Assembly (NCBI GenBank): GCA_964523405.1
Contig: CAZGAQ010000003.1
Span: 1 to 64,000, forward strand
DNA length: 64,000 nucleotides
From: CAZGAQ01 sp964523405
GTDB lineage: Bacteria > Planctomycetota > Phycisphaerae > UBA1845 > Fen-1342
Reading direction: 5' to 3'
Shown: piece by piece, positions 33,875 through 42,176 of the stretch
How positions within the stretch are numbered: the stretch's first letter is position 1
Layout of the letters: every line of letters starts with the position of its first letter
The notes under the pieces: generated by a model
Database searches by the model: none
Told to the model about the DNA's origin: nothing
What the model saw: only the letters and a program-made list of their open reading frames with translations
Made by a program: the position numbers and the translations under genes

Positions 33875-35226
33875 TTGAGGCCCTCGGATTGCATATAGTA
33901 CTCGAACGTCTGGCGACCGATCTGCTGCCCGGAGAGTGCTGCATCGCGCATGTGTTTTCGAATCGCCTCGACCTCGGCCAGTAGCGCGTCGTACTGAATT
34001 CGAATTGTGCGGTCTTTGGCCTCTTTCGGTGGGCGCACGCGAAACCCGGCCGATGCCCGCTTGGCTACCTTACGGATATTGACTTGTTCTACCATTGCTG
34101 CGATCTGTCGCTCGGGAGCCTCCGCGGGCGCCTCCGATGGATACATCCTGTCTAGCCAGTGAATCACCGGGCGCGCACAATTGGACATGCGACTGCGTGC
34201 ACGCTGATAGATAGGCGACTCTCGATTAAGCTCCCGCTTCGTTGTTGTCCATGGGAGCGCAAGTGGGTCGCTCGACGCAAAGAACGCGACTCCCACAAAC
34301 CCGCGATACTTGCTGTGAAATGCAGGGAGAGCTCCAGTCCCCCAGCCCGTCAGCTCCCCGTGATCCGCAGCGACCACGACCCGCCCATTGCACAGAACAT
34401 ACCACCCAGCACGATCGGCACGCCACTCCTGTCGCTGACCACGTGCAGCCAAGCTCGTTAGCAGATGCACGTCCACGCCTCCATCTGTCCACCGTTCGTG
34501 TGCCGCGGTAACGTCCTTCGATTCTCCTACTGGGATCTGCTCCGGCGTCACGCGCGTCCCATTTACAGTGATCAGCACATGGTGGTCCAGAAACAGCGCA
34601 TATGTTTGCCCTATGGCCTTTACCAGTCGCTGTTCAAAAGTCGGATCTCGCAACGTCAGGCGTACATCCTCACTCAACCTCTTAACGGAAATACTCGTGC
34701 CGGCATGCCGTGACGAAGGCAAACGTCTCTCCAATGGAAACGTCCAGTCTTCGAACGTTCTGTCCCTCTGAGCCCATTCGCGAATGTTGACGCTCATGCG
34801 AAACCCCGTACTAGGAGTCTGGGATATCATCTCGAAATGATCGCCGATCTTGAAGATGGCTCGCTTCAGGCCGACACCGTAAGCCCCAAGCGTGGGACGC
34901 CGTTGCTTCGTCTGGCCATCCGGGTAGCCGAAGTTGAAGACATGGTCAACGGCATCGTCAAGATCAATACCGCCGCAGTCATCCTCAATCTCGAAACGCC
35001 CTTCAGAGAAGGTCAGAGTAATTCGCGCGGGCTCACTGATATTGGCGGTCGGGGCAGCAAGATCGAGAAACGCGCGCACAATGTGTCGCCCTGATCTACG
35101 TATATAGCCATCAATTGCATTATCTATAAGATCGAGGATGCACCCCTCAAGCGAAATGTCCCGGGTGAACATCTCGAGGAAGAACCGCTTCCGAGGAACG
35201 GCAGAGGCAACAAGATCTGACGGCAT
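33871..35226 (-). CDS. MORC/MutL-like GHKL ATPase
   Basis: A 451-residue ATPase of the Hsp90-MutL-histidine kinase type. It has the N-box ILDLIDNAIDG at 30-40, the G1 box EDDCGGID at 81-88, the G2 box GAYGVGLKRA at 114-123, and GTSISVKRL as G3. An S5-like domain follows, with the conserved lysine loop LPWTTTKRELNRES near 360. A charged coiled-coil tail completes it. This is the layout of prokaryotic MORC relatives found beside DNA methyltransferases. The ATG at 35226 has GGGGAG seven bases upstream and lies one base after the methyltransferase stop. ATP-driven clamp movement on DNA is the expected activity. Confidence 0.85.
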   Translation of the reverse strand: MPSDLVASAVPRKRFFLEMFTRDISLEGCILDLIDNAIDGYIRRSGRHIVRAFLDLAAPTANISEPARITLTFSEGRFEIEDDCGGIDLDDAVDHVFNFGYPDGQTKQRRPTLGAYGVGLKRAIFKIGDHFEMISQTPSTGFRMSVNIREWAQRDRTFEDWTFPLERRLPSSRHAGTSISVKRLSEDVRLTLRDPTFEQRLVKAIGQTYALFLDHHVLITVNGTRVTPEQIPVGESKDVTAAHERWTDGGVDVHLLTSLAARGQRQEWRADRAGWYVLCNGRVVVAADHGELTGWGTGALPAFHSKYRGFVGVAFFASSDPLALPWTTTKRELNRESPIYQRARSRMSNCARPVIHWLDRMYPSEAPAEAPERQIAAMVEQVNIRKVAKRASAGFRVRPPKEAKDRTIRIQYDALLAEVEAIRKHMRDAALSGQQIGRQTFEYYMQSEGLK

Positions 35227-35227
35227 G

Positions 35228-36088
35228 TCAAGTCTCCCCTGTTGAGGTGTCGCGTAGCTCAGAGATGCGTCGGCAGATGAGGGCATAGTTGGCGCGCGTC
35301 AGGTCACACGCGGCAAACGTCATTCCGTGTCGAATGGCCGCGAGCACCCCCGATCCCGTTCCGGAGAACGGATCGACATATAGGCGACCAGACACCGCGC
35401 TCATGTCCATGACGCGATCAAACAACTTCTTCGGAAGCTCGTTCGCATGGCGGTTCTTGTAGCGCGCATGCCGGACTGGGCTGAGATCTTCCCATACGTC
35501 GCTCAGGTTTATCCCGTTCGCATCGATAATGTGACGGTATCCACCGTAGTCCTTTACGTACTTGCCGCAATGCCGGCAGCGGGGAGCATCGATACGCGGC
35601 CTGTGGAAGTGAACCGGATCTCCCTTCGTGAACATGAGAAGGGCATAGTGTGCTGGATATAGCCTTCTTCCACGAACGAATCCGTTCTTCATGGACACAG
35701 CAATCCAATGTCTGAATTGAAGATGCTGCTGTAGGAGTACACCAAAGCGCATTGCCCAAGTTGGAATATGATAAAGGTAGAGCGTGCCTCCAGGCTCCAG
35801 CACTCGTATGCAGTCGAGCAAGACGGCGTTGATCCGACGTGCATACTCTGGCTCTGGGAGACGGTCCATATTGCGCAGGAGCGGGTCGTACTTCTTGCCC
35901 AGATTAAACGGTGGATCGAGGAAGACGAGGTTGGCGCAGGAATCGGGCAGAGACGAGAGGAACTGGCGGGCATCGCTGCATGCAACGGAACCAATGCATA
36001 TCTTCGAGCGGAACTGACGCACGAGGCGCGAGTGCGACGTGCGGCAACGTCGGTTCTTGCGAGTGTCAGAAGAGCTCTTGGTCGTCAT
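35228..36088 (-). CDS. Adenine-type DNA methyltransferase (beta class)
   Basis: A 286-residue DNA methyltransferase with the catalytic motif IV DPPFN at 58-62 before motif I. The FxGxG SAM motif near the end reads VDPFSGTGSGVLAA, followed by GMTFAACDL. This order defines the beta class, and DPPF favours N6-adenine over N4-cytosine. A CRHCGKY zinc-knuckle-like insert and the segment ELPKKLFDRVMDMSA lie between. It probably modifies self DNA for the cassette. Its start is the ATG at 36088; no strong ribosome site is seen. First gene of a three-gene operon with one-base and overlapping junctions. Confidence 0.88.
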   Translation of the reverse strand: MTTKSSSDTRKNRRCRTSHSRLVRQFRSKICIGSVACSDARQFLSSLPDSCANLVFLDPPFNLGKKYDPLLRNMDRLPEPEYARRINAVLLDCIRVLEPGGTLYLYHIPTWAMRFGVLLQQHLQFRHWIAVSMKNGFVRGRRLYPAHYALLMFTKGDPVHFHRPRIDAPRCRHCGKYVKDYGGYRHIIDANGINLSDVWEDLSPVRHARYKNRHANELPKKLFDRVMDMSAVSGRLYVDPFSGTGSGVLAAIRHGMTFAACDLTRANYALICRRISELRDTSTGET

Positions 36089-36144
36089 CGCGTGTGCGCC
36101 CTAGCGACGTTCTTGCCACGATAAAACGGGCACATCGGAAACAC

Positions 36145-37878
36145 CTACTCCCCTCCCCCCCCCATCGCTGCGCCCTTGATCTCGACTTCGCGGGCGCAGT
36201 CGATCACCGTGCCGTCGACCCATTTGATCGCGGCCACGACTTTGTCGCCGAATTTCGGGGGGGCCGGGGGGCCGCCGCAGAGGGCGTCGACTTCCTTTTT
36301 GATTTCCTTCAGCGGGCGGATGGGGAGCTTGGAGCCGTTTTCCTTTAGCGCGGTGAGCAGGTCTTCGCGGCGCGGGTTGATCGCGATGCCGCGCTCCGTG
36401 ACGACGACGTCGATCAATTCGCCGGGGCCGACGAGCGTGGTCACCTTGTCCACGACGACGGGAATGCGGTCGCGGACCGACGGAATCGGCAGGATCACGC
36501 ACGGACTGCCCAGGCAGTTCTGCCAGCCGCCGATGCCGTGGAGCAGCCGGCCGTCGGAGTGCGTCACGACGTTGGCGTTGAAGTCCAGATCGACTTCGGT
36601 CGCGCCGAGCACGGCGACGTCGACGAACGTCGCGAAGTGGCCCTTGCCGTGCCAGTTGTAGCTGGTGAACGGGCTGGTCATGACGTGGCGGGCGTTGTCG
36701 CGCATGCTCGACACGCCGTGCAGATCGAAGGTCTGGCCGTCGAGGATGTAGTCGGTGAGGCCTTCGTTGAGCATCTCGACGAGGTATTTCGTGCTGCCGC
36801 CGCGAATGAAACGGGCCTTGATCTTCTTTTCCCGCATGTAGTCGCGGAGGTAGATCGCGAAGCCCAGGGCGGTGCCGCCGGCGCCGGCCTGGAACGAGAA
36901 GCCGTCGTGCATGAGGCCGGCGTCGCGGACGAACTGGGCGGCCATTTCGGCGATGAGCAGGCGGTCGGGGCTCTTGGTGAGCTCGGTCGTGCCGGAGACG
37001 ATCTTCTTGGGATCGCCGATTTCGTCGAGGACGACGACCTGGTCGACGTTGTTGCCCTGAATCTGCCAGGGGATGCAGGGGAACGGGACGAGGTTGTCCG
37101 TCACCATGATCGTGTGGTCGGCGTAGAGGCTGTCGACGAGGCCGAAGCCGAGGCCGCCGCACGCGGAGGGGCCGTTCACGCCGTTGGAGTTGCCGAAGGG
37201 GTCGCAGGTCGGGGCGGCGAGGACGGCGATGTCGATGTGGACCTCGTCATCCTGGACGGCCTGCCAACGGCCGCCGTGCGAGCGGAGGACGCCGTGGCCG
37301 CGCATCTTGCCGGTGGAGCAGAAGTCGCCGATGGGGCCGTTCATGGAGCCTTCAACGCGGTGGATGACGCCGGACTCGATGAGCGGGATGAGCGGGACGT
37401 GACAGGGGAAGCAGGCGGAGGGGAACCAGATGATGTCTTTGACGCCGAGCTCGGCGACGGCCCGGAAGAGTGGGACGGCGATCTTGTCACCGTTGCGGAA
37501 ATGGTGGTGGGAGCTGATGCGCATGCCGTCGCGCAGGCCGGCCTTCTTGAGGGCGACCTTGAGGGCTTCGACGGGGGAGGCGCAGTGCGCTGCGCGGCTG
37601 GTGAGCAGGTGGGAAAGTGGGAAAGTGGGAAGGGGCGACCCTCCCCCTGCCCCCTCCCTAGGAGGGAGGGGAATCGTCGCCGGAGCCTTATCCATCCACG
37701 CGGTGACTTTGTTGCCGTCGCGCGGGTAATCGTTGCTGGAGCGGACGGGCGGGGCGGCGCGGCGGCTGGTGGGCGTATAGCGGCCGACGCCCTGGAACGG
37801 GGTTTGGGCCTGGCCATTGATGATCGTGGGGACGAGGCGACCGGCGGCGTTTTTGACGAGTTCGTATTCGTGCGACAT
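36145..37878 (-). CDS. citF: Citrate lyase alpha subunit (citrate CoA-transferase)
   Basis: CitF moves the acyl carrier onto citrate, the first half-reaction of anaerobic citrate cleavage to acetate and oxaloacetate. Family motifs include GLRDGMRISSHHHFRNGDK, the SHGGRWQAVQ strand, APTCDPFGNSNGVNGPSACG, TDNLVPFPCIPWQIQGNNVD, EGFSFQAGAGGTALG-like FSFQAGAGGTALGFAI, and VVTERGIAINPRR. At 577 residues it is longer than the usual ~510. The extra is at about 66-103, a low-complexity insert (PLPPREGAGGGSPLPTFPLS) that coincides with a palindromic DNA repeat. No citC, citD or citE is adjacent, so either these lie elsewhere or it acts as a lone CoA-transferase. Confidence 0.88.
   Translation of the reverse strand: MSHEYELVKNAAGRLVPTIINGQAQTPFQGVGRYTPTSRRAAPPVRSSNDYPRDGNKVTAWMDKAPATIPLPPREGAGGGSPLPTFPLSHLLTSRAAHCASPVEALKVALKKAGLRDGMRISSHHHFRNGDKIAVPLFRAVAELGVKDIIWFPSACFPCHVPLIPLIESGVIHRVEGSMNGPIGDFCSTGKMRGHGVLRSHGGRWQAVQDDEVHIDIAVLAAPTCDPFGNSNGVNGPSACGGLGFGLVDSLYADHTIMVTDNLVPFPCIPWQIQGNNVDQVVVLDEIGDPKKIVSGTTELTKSPDRLLIAEMAAQFVRDAGLMHDGFSFQAGAGGTALGFAIYLRDYMREKKIKARFIRGGSTKYLVEMLNEGLTDYILDGQTFDLHGVSSMRDNARHVMTSPFTSYNWHGKGHFATFVDVAVLGATEVDLDFNANVVTHSDGRLLHGIGGWQNCLGSPCVILPIPSVRDRIPVVVDKVTTLVGPGELIDVVVTERGIAINPRREDLLTALKENGSKLPIRPLKEIKKEVDALCGGPPAPPKFGDKVVAAIKWVDGTVIDCAREVEIKGAAMGGGGE
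37609..37671. repeat. Palindromic repeat inside citF
   Basis: CCCCTCCCT (37651-37659) pairs with AGGGAGGGG (37663-37671) around AGG. Next to it GTGGGAAA is repeated three times (37609-37630). It is translated in frame as part of citF (about residues 70-90). Confidence 0.75.
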
Positions 37879-38030
37879 GGGGTTCCTCTCGGGGCCGAAT
37901 TATGAACCAATTAGGATAGCAGAAATAGGCAGGCGGTTACATGGGGCGGGGGGCGCTCCCCCCTGCCGTGCGGCGGGCGGACGGGGCGGTTTGCAGGGCA
38001 GGGCCGACGTTACGCGCGAGGCGGGCGCGG

Positions 38031-38121
38031 CCGTCAGGCACGGAGACGTGACGCCACACTCGCACAACGGAAGACCGCCGCTGTGAACCACGGGGGCAGA
38101 CCGACCGGAGGTCGGTCCCCC
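38031..38121. repeat. Intergenic palindromes upstream of the DUF3592 gene
   Basis: CGTCA and TGACG flank GGCACGGAGACG at 38032-38053, the inverse of the repeat at 61551-61573. A second hairpin, ACCGACC-GGA-GGTCGGT with outer GGGGG/CCCCC, spans 38092-38121. The wider gap 37879-38245 holds the promoters of the divergent citF and DUF3592 genes and no gene that I can see. Confidence 0.65.
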
Positions 38122-38245
38122 ACCATCAGGCACGCCTCACACGCGTTCGGGGCGGGCGGGTAGGATATGGAGGCGGTATGCGGCGGCATGCGGCGACCTG
38201 AGGCGGCGTGCGATGGCGCGCGGCGGCGGCCGTGGAGGAACGGGC

Positions 38246-39442
38246 ATGCGCGAGACGGCGAATCTCACCCGATCCGGCAAGAGCAAGGCGACGGGGGCGT
38301 GGTTTCTCGTGCTGTTCGGATTGCCGTTCGCCGGCGTGGGGATCTGGTCATGCTATCGCGTGGTGCACCTGGTACAGATGGCCGCGGACGTGCAGCAGTG
38401 GACGCAGGTTGAGGCGCGGATTGAGTCGGTCGAGCTGCAGCGCCATCGCGGGAGCAAAGGCGGCACGACGTATCGCGTGCGTTGTGCGTATCGCTACGAA
38501 ATCGCGGGGCGGGAGTACGCGGGGAATCGGGTGGGGTTGGAGGGCGGGTCTGACAACATCGGGTCGTGGCACCAGGATCGGTACACGGAGCTGAAGCGTG
38601 CGTACGACGCGGAGCAGCCGGTGCCGTGTCGCGTGAATCCCCGCAATCCGACGGAGGCGGTGCTGTACGGCGAACTGCGCGCGGCGATGCTGATCTTCTG
38701 GCTGGCGTTCGCGTGCGTGTTCTCGGCGGCGGGACTGGGACTGATGGCCGGCGGCGTGGCGGCAGCGCGCGCGGCGACGCGGAAGCGGCAGGCGCAGGCG
38801 GACTATCCGGGGCAGCCGTGGATGTGGCGGGCGGATTGGGCGGCGGGCGTGATGCGGCTGGGGGGCGTGGGGACGATGGCGAGCCTGTGGGTGCTGTGTG
38901 CATTCTGGAACGGGATCTCTTTCCCCGCGCTCTATTTCGTACTGATGGACGTGGCGGCACGGCGCGGGAATGCGGCCGTGCTGCTGGTGGCGATCTTCCC
39001 GCTGATCGGAATGGCGATCCTCTGGGGGGCGGTGTACAGCACGTTGCGGTACTTCAAGTATCGCCGGAGCGAGTTGCGGCTGGGGCTGGTGCCGGCACCG
39101 GTGGGCGGGAGTCTGCAGGGTGAACTCGTCTTGCGCGGGCAGGTGCGCGACATCGGCGAGGTGACGCTGCAGCTCCGGTGCGCCGAGATGATCGGCAGCG
39201 GCAGTAAGGGCGACCCGCGGCGTGAGAACGTCGTGTGGAAGACGGAGCAAGCGGCAGCGGCGCAGCCGGGGTTCAACGACAGCAGTGAGCGGACCGTGCG
39301 GGTGGACATCGCGATCCCAGCGGGCGCGCGGCCGTGCGAGGCGGACGGCGGAGATGCAATTCGGTGGTACCTGAAGGCCACGGCGGTTGTGCCGGGGGTG
39401 GATTTGAAGCTGGAGTATCCGGTGCCGGTGTTTGCGACATAG
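38246..39442 (+). CDS. DUF3592-like membrane protein
   Basis: A 398-residue inner-membrane protein with about four hydrophobic segments (near 18-38, 148-172, 205-240, 250-272). Between the first two lies the extracytoplasmic domain typical of DUF3592: ARIESVELQRHRGSKGGTTY, YEIAGREYAGNRVGL, and PVPCRVNPRNPTEAVLYGEL. The soluble C-terminal domain is beta-rich. GGAGGAA precedes the ATG. Its function is unknown. It is followed after 75 bases by the exported esterase on the same strand. Confidence 0.82.
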   Translation: MRETANLTRSGKSKATGAWFLVLFGLPFAGVGIWSCYRVVHLVQMAADVQQWTQVEARIESVELQRHRGSKGGTTYRVRCAYRYEIAGREYAGNRVGLEGGSDNIGSWHQDRYTELKRAYDAEQPVPCRVNPRNPTEAVLYGELRAAMLIFWLAFACVFSAAGLGLMAGGVAAARAATRKRQAQADYPGQPWMWRADWAAGVMRLGGVGTMASLWVLCAFWNGISFPALYFVLMDVAARRGNAAVLLVAIFPLIGMAILWGAVYSTLRYFKYRRSELRLGLVPAPVGGSLQGELVLRGQVRDIGEVTLQLRCAEMIGSGSKGDPRRENVVWKTEQAAAAQPGFNDSSERTVRVDIAIPAGARPCEADGGDAIRWYLKATAVVPGVDLKLEYPVPVFAT

Positions 39443-39517
39443 CGAGTCGCGCGCGAAGCGTTCGTACACCGCCCCGGCAGGCAGCGGTACAATGCGGTCC
39501 GGCACAGGAGAACCGGC

Positions 39518-41092
39518 ATGCGTACCAGCAACTGGGGAGTGTGCGGGCGGCGAGCGGTGGGGATTGCACTGAGGATAGGGTTGGTGGCAGGGGCGTTTGC
39601 GCCCGGCGCGCGGGCGGACGAGGCGGCGCTGTTGGGCGACATCGCCGCATTTCTGAAGACCGAGGATTTCGCCGAGCGGGCGGCCATCGCCGAACGTATG
39701 CAGCGCGATCCGGCCTATGACCGGGCGAAGGTCGGGACATGGCTGCACGCGGCGGATTTATGGCAGCCGCTGCCGGCGGGACGGCGTGAGCTGCAGGTGC
39801 CGCTGCCGAAGCCCTACCCCCCTACCAACCCGAAGGCGAGCGAGGCGGGCGGGCGTGGCGCGGCGGGCAAGGTGGGCAGTAAAGAGCCGGCCGGCACGGC
39901 GCCGCCAGCCGAGGCAGAGTCGGGCCTCAGCGGCGTGACGCGCACCGTCGTGCTGCGCATTCCGCGCGACTACGACCCACATCGCGCGTGGCCGCTGATC
40001 TACGCGCATCACGGGCAGAGCGGCAACGGCGACATGATCATCGGATATCTCGAGCAGGTGCTGGGCGACGAGGTGGAGCAGTTCGTCATTGCCGCACCGA
40101 CGGATTCGCTGGAGCTGTCGGTGCACGATCCGACCTGGCCGCCGGTGGGCGAGCATCCGGCCGTGCTGAAGGCGATCCGGCAAACGGTGCACGTGAACAG
40201 CGACCGGGTGTACGTGACGGGGTACTCGCGCGGCGGGCACGCAACCTGGGCGCTGGCGATGCTGTACCCGGACCGGTTCGCGGGGGCGATGCCGCTGGCG
40301 GGGACGGTCGTGCTGGTGACGAGTGAGCGGCTGTGGGACTCGTTCCTGGCAAACCTGACGCACCTGCCGATCCTCGCGATGTGGGGCAAGGACGACACGC
40401 TGGGGCCGGACGGCAAACCGGGCCCGGAAGGCGGCATCGCGGGCGTGAGTCGCAAGCTGCGCGAGTCGGCGCTGAAGCTGGGCGTGCCGCTAACGGCGAT
40501 TGAGGACCCGGACAAGGGGCACGGCGGGATCGTGCCGCCGGAGGAGGAGTGGCGCAAGCTGCTGTCGGTCGCGCGCGAGCGGACGCCGGCCAAAGTGGAG
40601 CAGACGTTTCGGCACATCGTGTGGTCATCGGCGTATTGGCTGGAGGCGGTGCGGTGGACGGGCGACGAATGGGGCGCGAAGCCGCCGCCGGCGCGGATGG
40701 GTGAGAAGGAGACCGCGCTGAGTGAGGAAGATTACTTGAATGCAGCCGCGCGGGCGTATCGCGGGACGCTGGGGACGGTGCGTGGCGCGCGCGACGGACA
40801 GACGGTGAAAGTGGAATGGCGGCACGTGTCGGCCGTGATCGCGTGGCTGGGGGATGAGATGGTGGACTGGAGCAAGCCGGTGGTGTTCGACTGCGGCGAC
40901 AAGAAGAAGCCGGAGTTGACGCTGACGCCGGACTTGTACGTGTGCTTGTCGCAGGCGGCGCGGACGTGGGACTTCGACCGGCTGCGCTGGGCGGGCGTGC
41001 GGCTGCAGCACGGCGAGAAGCCGGTCGTGCTGTCGGCGCAGACGGACCTGGAGGAGTTGGCGCGGGCCAAACGGAGGGGAAAGGAGGGGTGA
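39518..41092 (+). CDS. Exported alpha/beta-hydrolase esterase
   Basis: A 524-residue secreted enzyme. After a signal peptide (cleavage near 33) there is a helical part. The alpha/beta-hydrolase core begins RTVVLRIPRDYDPHRAWPLI, with YAHHGQSGNGDM as the oxyanion region. The nucleophile elbow is GYSRGG with Ser near 237, a candidate acid is in WGKDDTLGPDG, and a candidate His is in DPDKGHGG. This resembles phospholipase/esterase and PHB-depolymerase-like enzymes. A C-terminal extension (about 390-524) is unassigned. It may hydrolyse polymers or lipids outside the cell. ACAGGAGAA precedes the ATG. Confidence 0.82.
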   Translation: MRTSNWGVCGRRAVGIALRIGLVAGAFAPGARADEAALLGDIAAFLKTEDFAERAAIAERMQRDPAYDRAKVGTWLHAADLWQPLPAGRRELQVPLPKPYPPTNPKASEAGGRGAAGKVGSKEPAGTAPPAEAESGLSGVTRTVVLRIPRDYDPHRAWPLIYAHHGQSGNGDMIIGYLEQVLGDEVEQFVIAAPTDSLELSVHDPTWPPVGEHPAVLKAIRQTVHVNSDRVYVTGYSRGGHATWALAMLYPDRFAGAMPLAGTVVLVTSERLWDSFLANLTHLPILAMWGKDDTLGPDGKPGPEGGIAGVSRKLRESALKLGVPLTAIEDPDKGHGGIVPPEEEWRKLLSVARERTPAKVEQTFRHIVWSSAYWLEAVRWTGDEWGAKPPPARMGEKETALSEEDYLNAAARAYRGTLGTVRGARDGQTVKVEWRHVSAVIAWLGDEMVDWSKPVVFDCGDKKKPELTLTPDLYVCLSQAARTWDFDRLRWAGVRLQHGEKPVVLSAQTDLEELARAKRRGKEG

Positions 41093-41112
41093 GGGCGAGG
41101 AAGTGGCGAGTT

Positions 41113-41152
41113 GTTCACCGCGAAGGAGCGAAGGACGCGAAGGAAGAAGAGA
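41113..41152. repeat. GAAGGACGCGAAG-type dispersed repeat
   Basis: The string TTCACCGCGAAGGAGCG with AAGGACGCGAAGGAAGA lies between two convergent genes. The same motif recurs at 58018-58078 and 60486-60507. Confidence 0.6.
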
Positions 41153-41184
41153 CGCAGGGGTTCTGGAGAGCGACACGCGGTCTC

Positions 41185-41904
41185 TCAGTCGCCGCTCGCG
41201 GGTTGGGGGAGTTGCCGCTTGAGCCGCTCCAGTTGGCGCTGGAGGGGGTACAGGTACAGCTCGCGGTCCTTCTCTTCCGGGTAGCCAATGCGGTTCTCCT
41301 CCCCGATCAGCCAGATGAGGGCTTCGATCTGGATTTCGAGCAGGGACTTGTGCTCCCGGGCGGCGAACCAGGCGGCGGCGGTGGAGCGGTCGAAAAGAGC
41401 GGGCTTGAGGAACAGGGGGCGCTCGTGCGTCTTGCCATCCGCGCCGGTGCGGTAGAAACTCCCCCGATAGTCCGATGGGGTCGCGTATACCTCATCTTCA
41501 ATGATGGCGAAAGACGCAAGACCGACAGTAGCACGATTGGTCCTGCGAAACGCGACCGATTGCCGTCGGTCGTCGAAATGGGCGATGAGTTGCGGGAAAG
41601 CCGTCTTGCCGTAGGCCGTCAATTCTTCGGCCGCCTCGAATGCCTGGACGCGGGGGTCGCTCTTGGGAGTGTCGATAGAGGGCGTGTAGACCGGCTCGTC
41701 GGTCGCTTCGTCCTGGGAGATGGCCAGCTTCTCGATTAGAGCTTCGATGTGTTGGTGGACGGCCGCGGGGTCTTGGGGCTGCACTGGCTGGGTGGCCGGC
41801 GTGACGGCGCGGTCCGTGCTCGCGCATCCGCCGCAGGCCGCTAGGGCGACGAGTGCCGCGAGCGTCATCGCGACGAACGTCCGGTGAGTCGGTCGTTGCA
41901 TCAT
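41185..41904 (-). CDS. Putative lipoprotein of unknown function
   Basis: A 239-residue lipoprotein (signal helix LAALVALAACGGC; lipid Cys about 26 or 29). The mature part is helical and acidic with HEAT-like spacing (FEAAEELTAYGKTAFPQLIA). The C-terminus is also helical (LYLYPLQRQLERLKRQLPQ). I do not recognise a family. Two adjacent ATGs exist at 41904 and 41901; AGGGGA favours the first. It is divergent from clpB. Confidence 0.72.
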   Translation of the reverse strand: MMQRPTHRTFVAMTLAALVALAACGGCASTDRAVTPATQPVQPQDPAAVHQHIEALIEKLAISQDEATDEPVYTPSIDTPKSDPRVQAFEAAEELTAYGKTAFPQLIAHFDDRRQSVAFRRTNRATVGLASFAIIEDEVYATPSDYRGSFYRTGADGKTHERPLFLKPALFDRSTAAAWFAAREHKSLLEIQIEALIWLIGEENRIGYPEEKDRELYLYPLQRQLERLKRQLPQPASGD

Positions 41905-42176
41905 GGTTGTCCCCTGCAGGTTGAGGATCATGCGGGGCATTGTACAAATCACCGAGCATTTTGGACTGACCGAGGGAAAGTTCAGGATGACGTCACAGGC
42001 GGACGCATGCTCTCCGCCTGCCCATCGTGCCAAATCGGCAGCGGGATGCGTGGCACCAACTCTCATAACCATTTCCGCCACAAGCCCTTACAGACATCCC
42101 GATCGCGGCATGGGGGTTGCTCTACTGCTTTCTTGAGCGGACCGGTCGAGGTCTGCCCGCGCGAAAGGATGACGCG

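Noticed and set aside
36538..37905. A 455-codon plus-strand open frame opposite citF
   Set aside because: citF on the other strand has full family motifs; this frame is Val/Asp/Glu/Gly-biased as expected of an antisense shadow.
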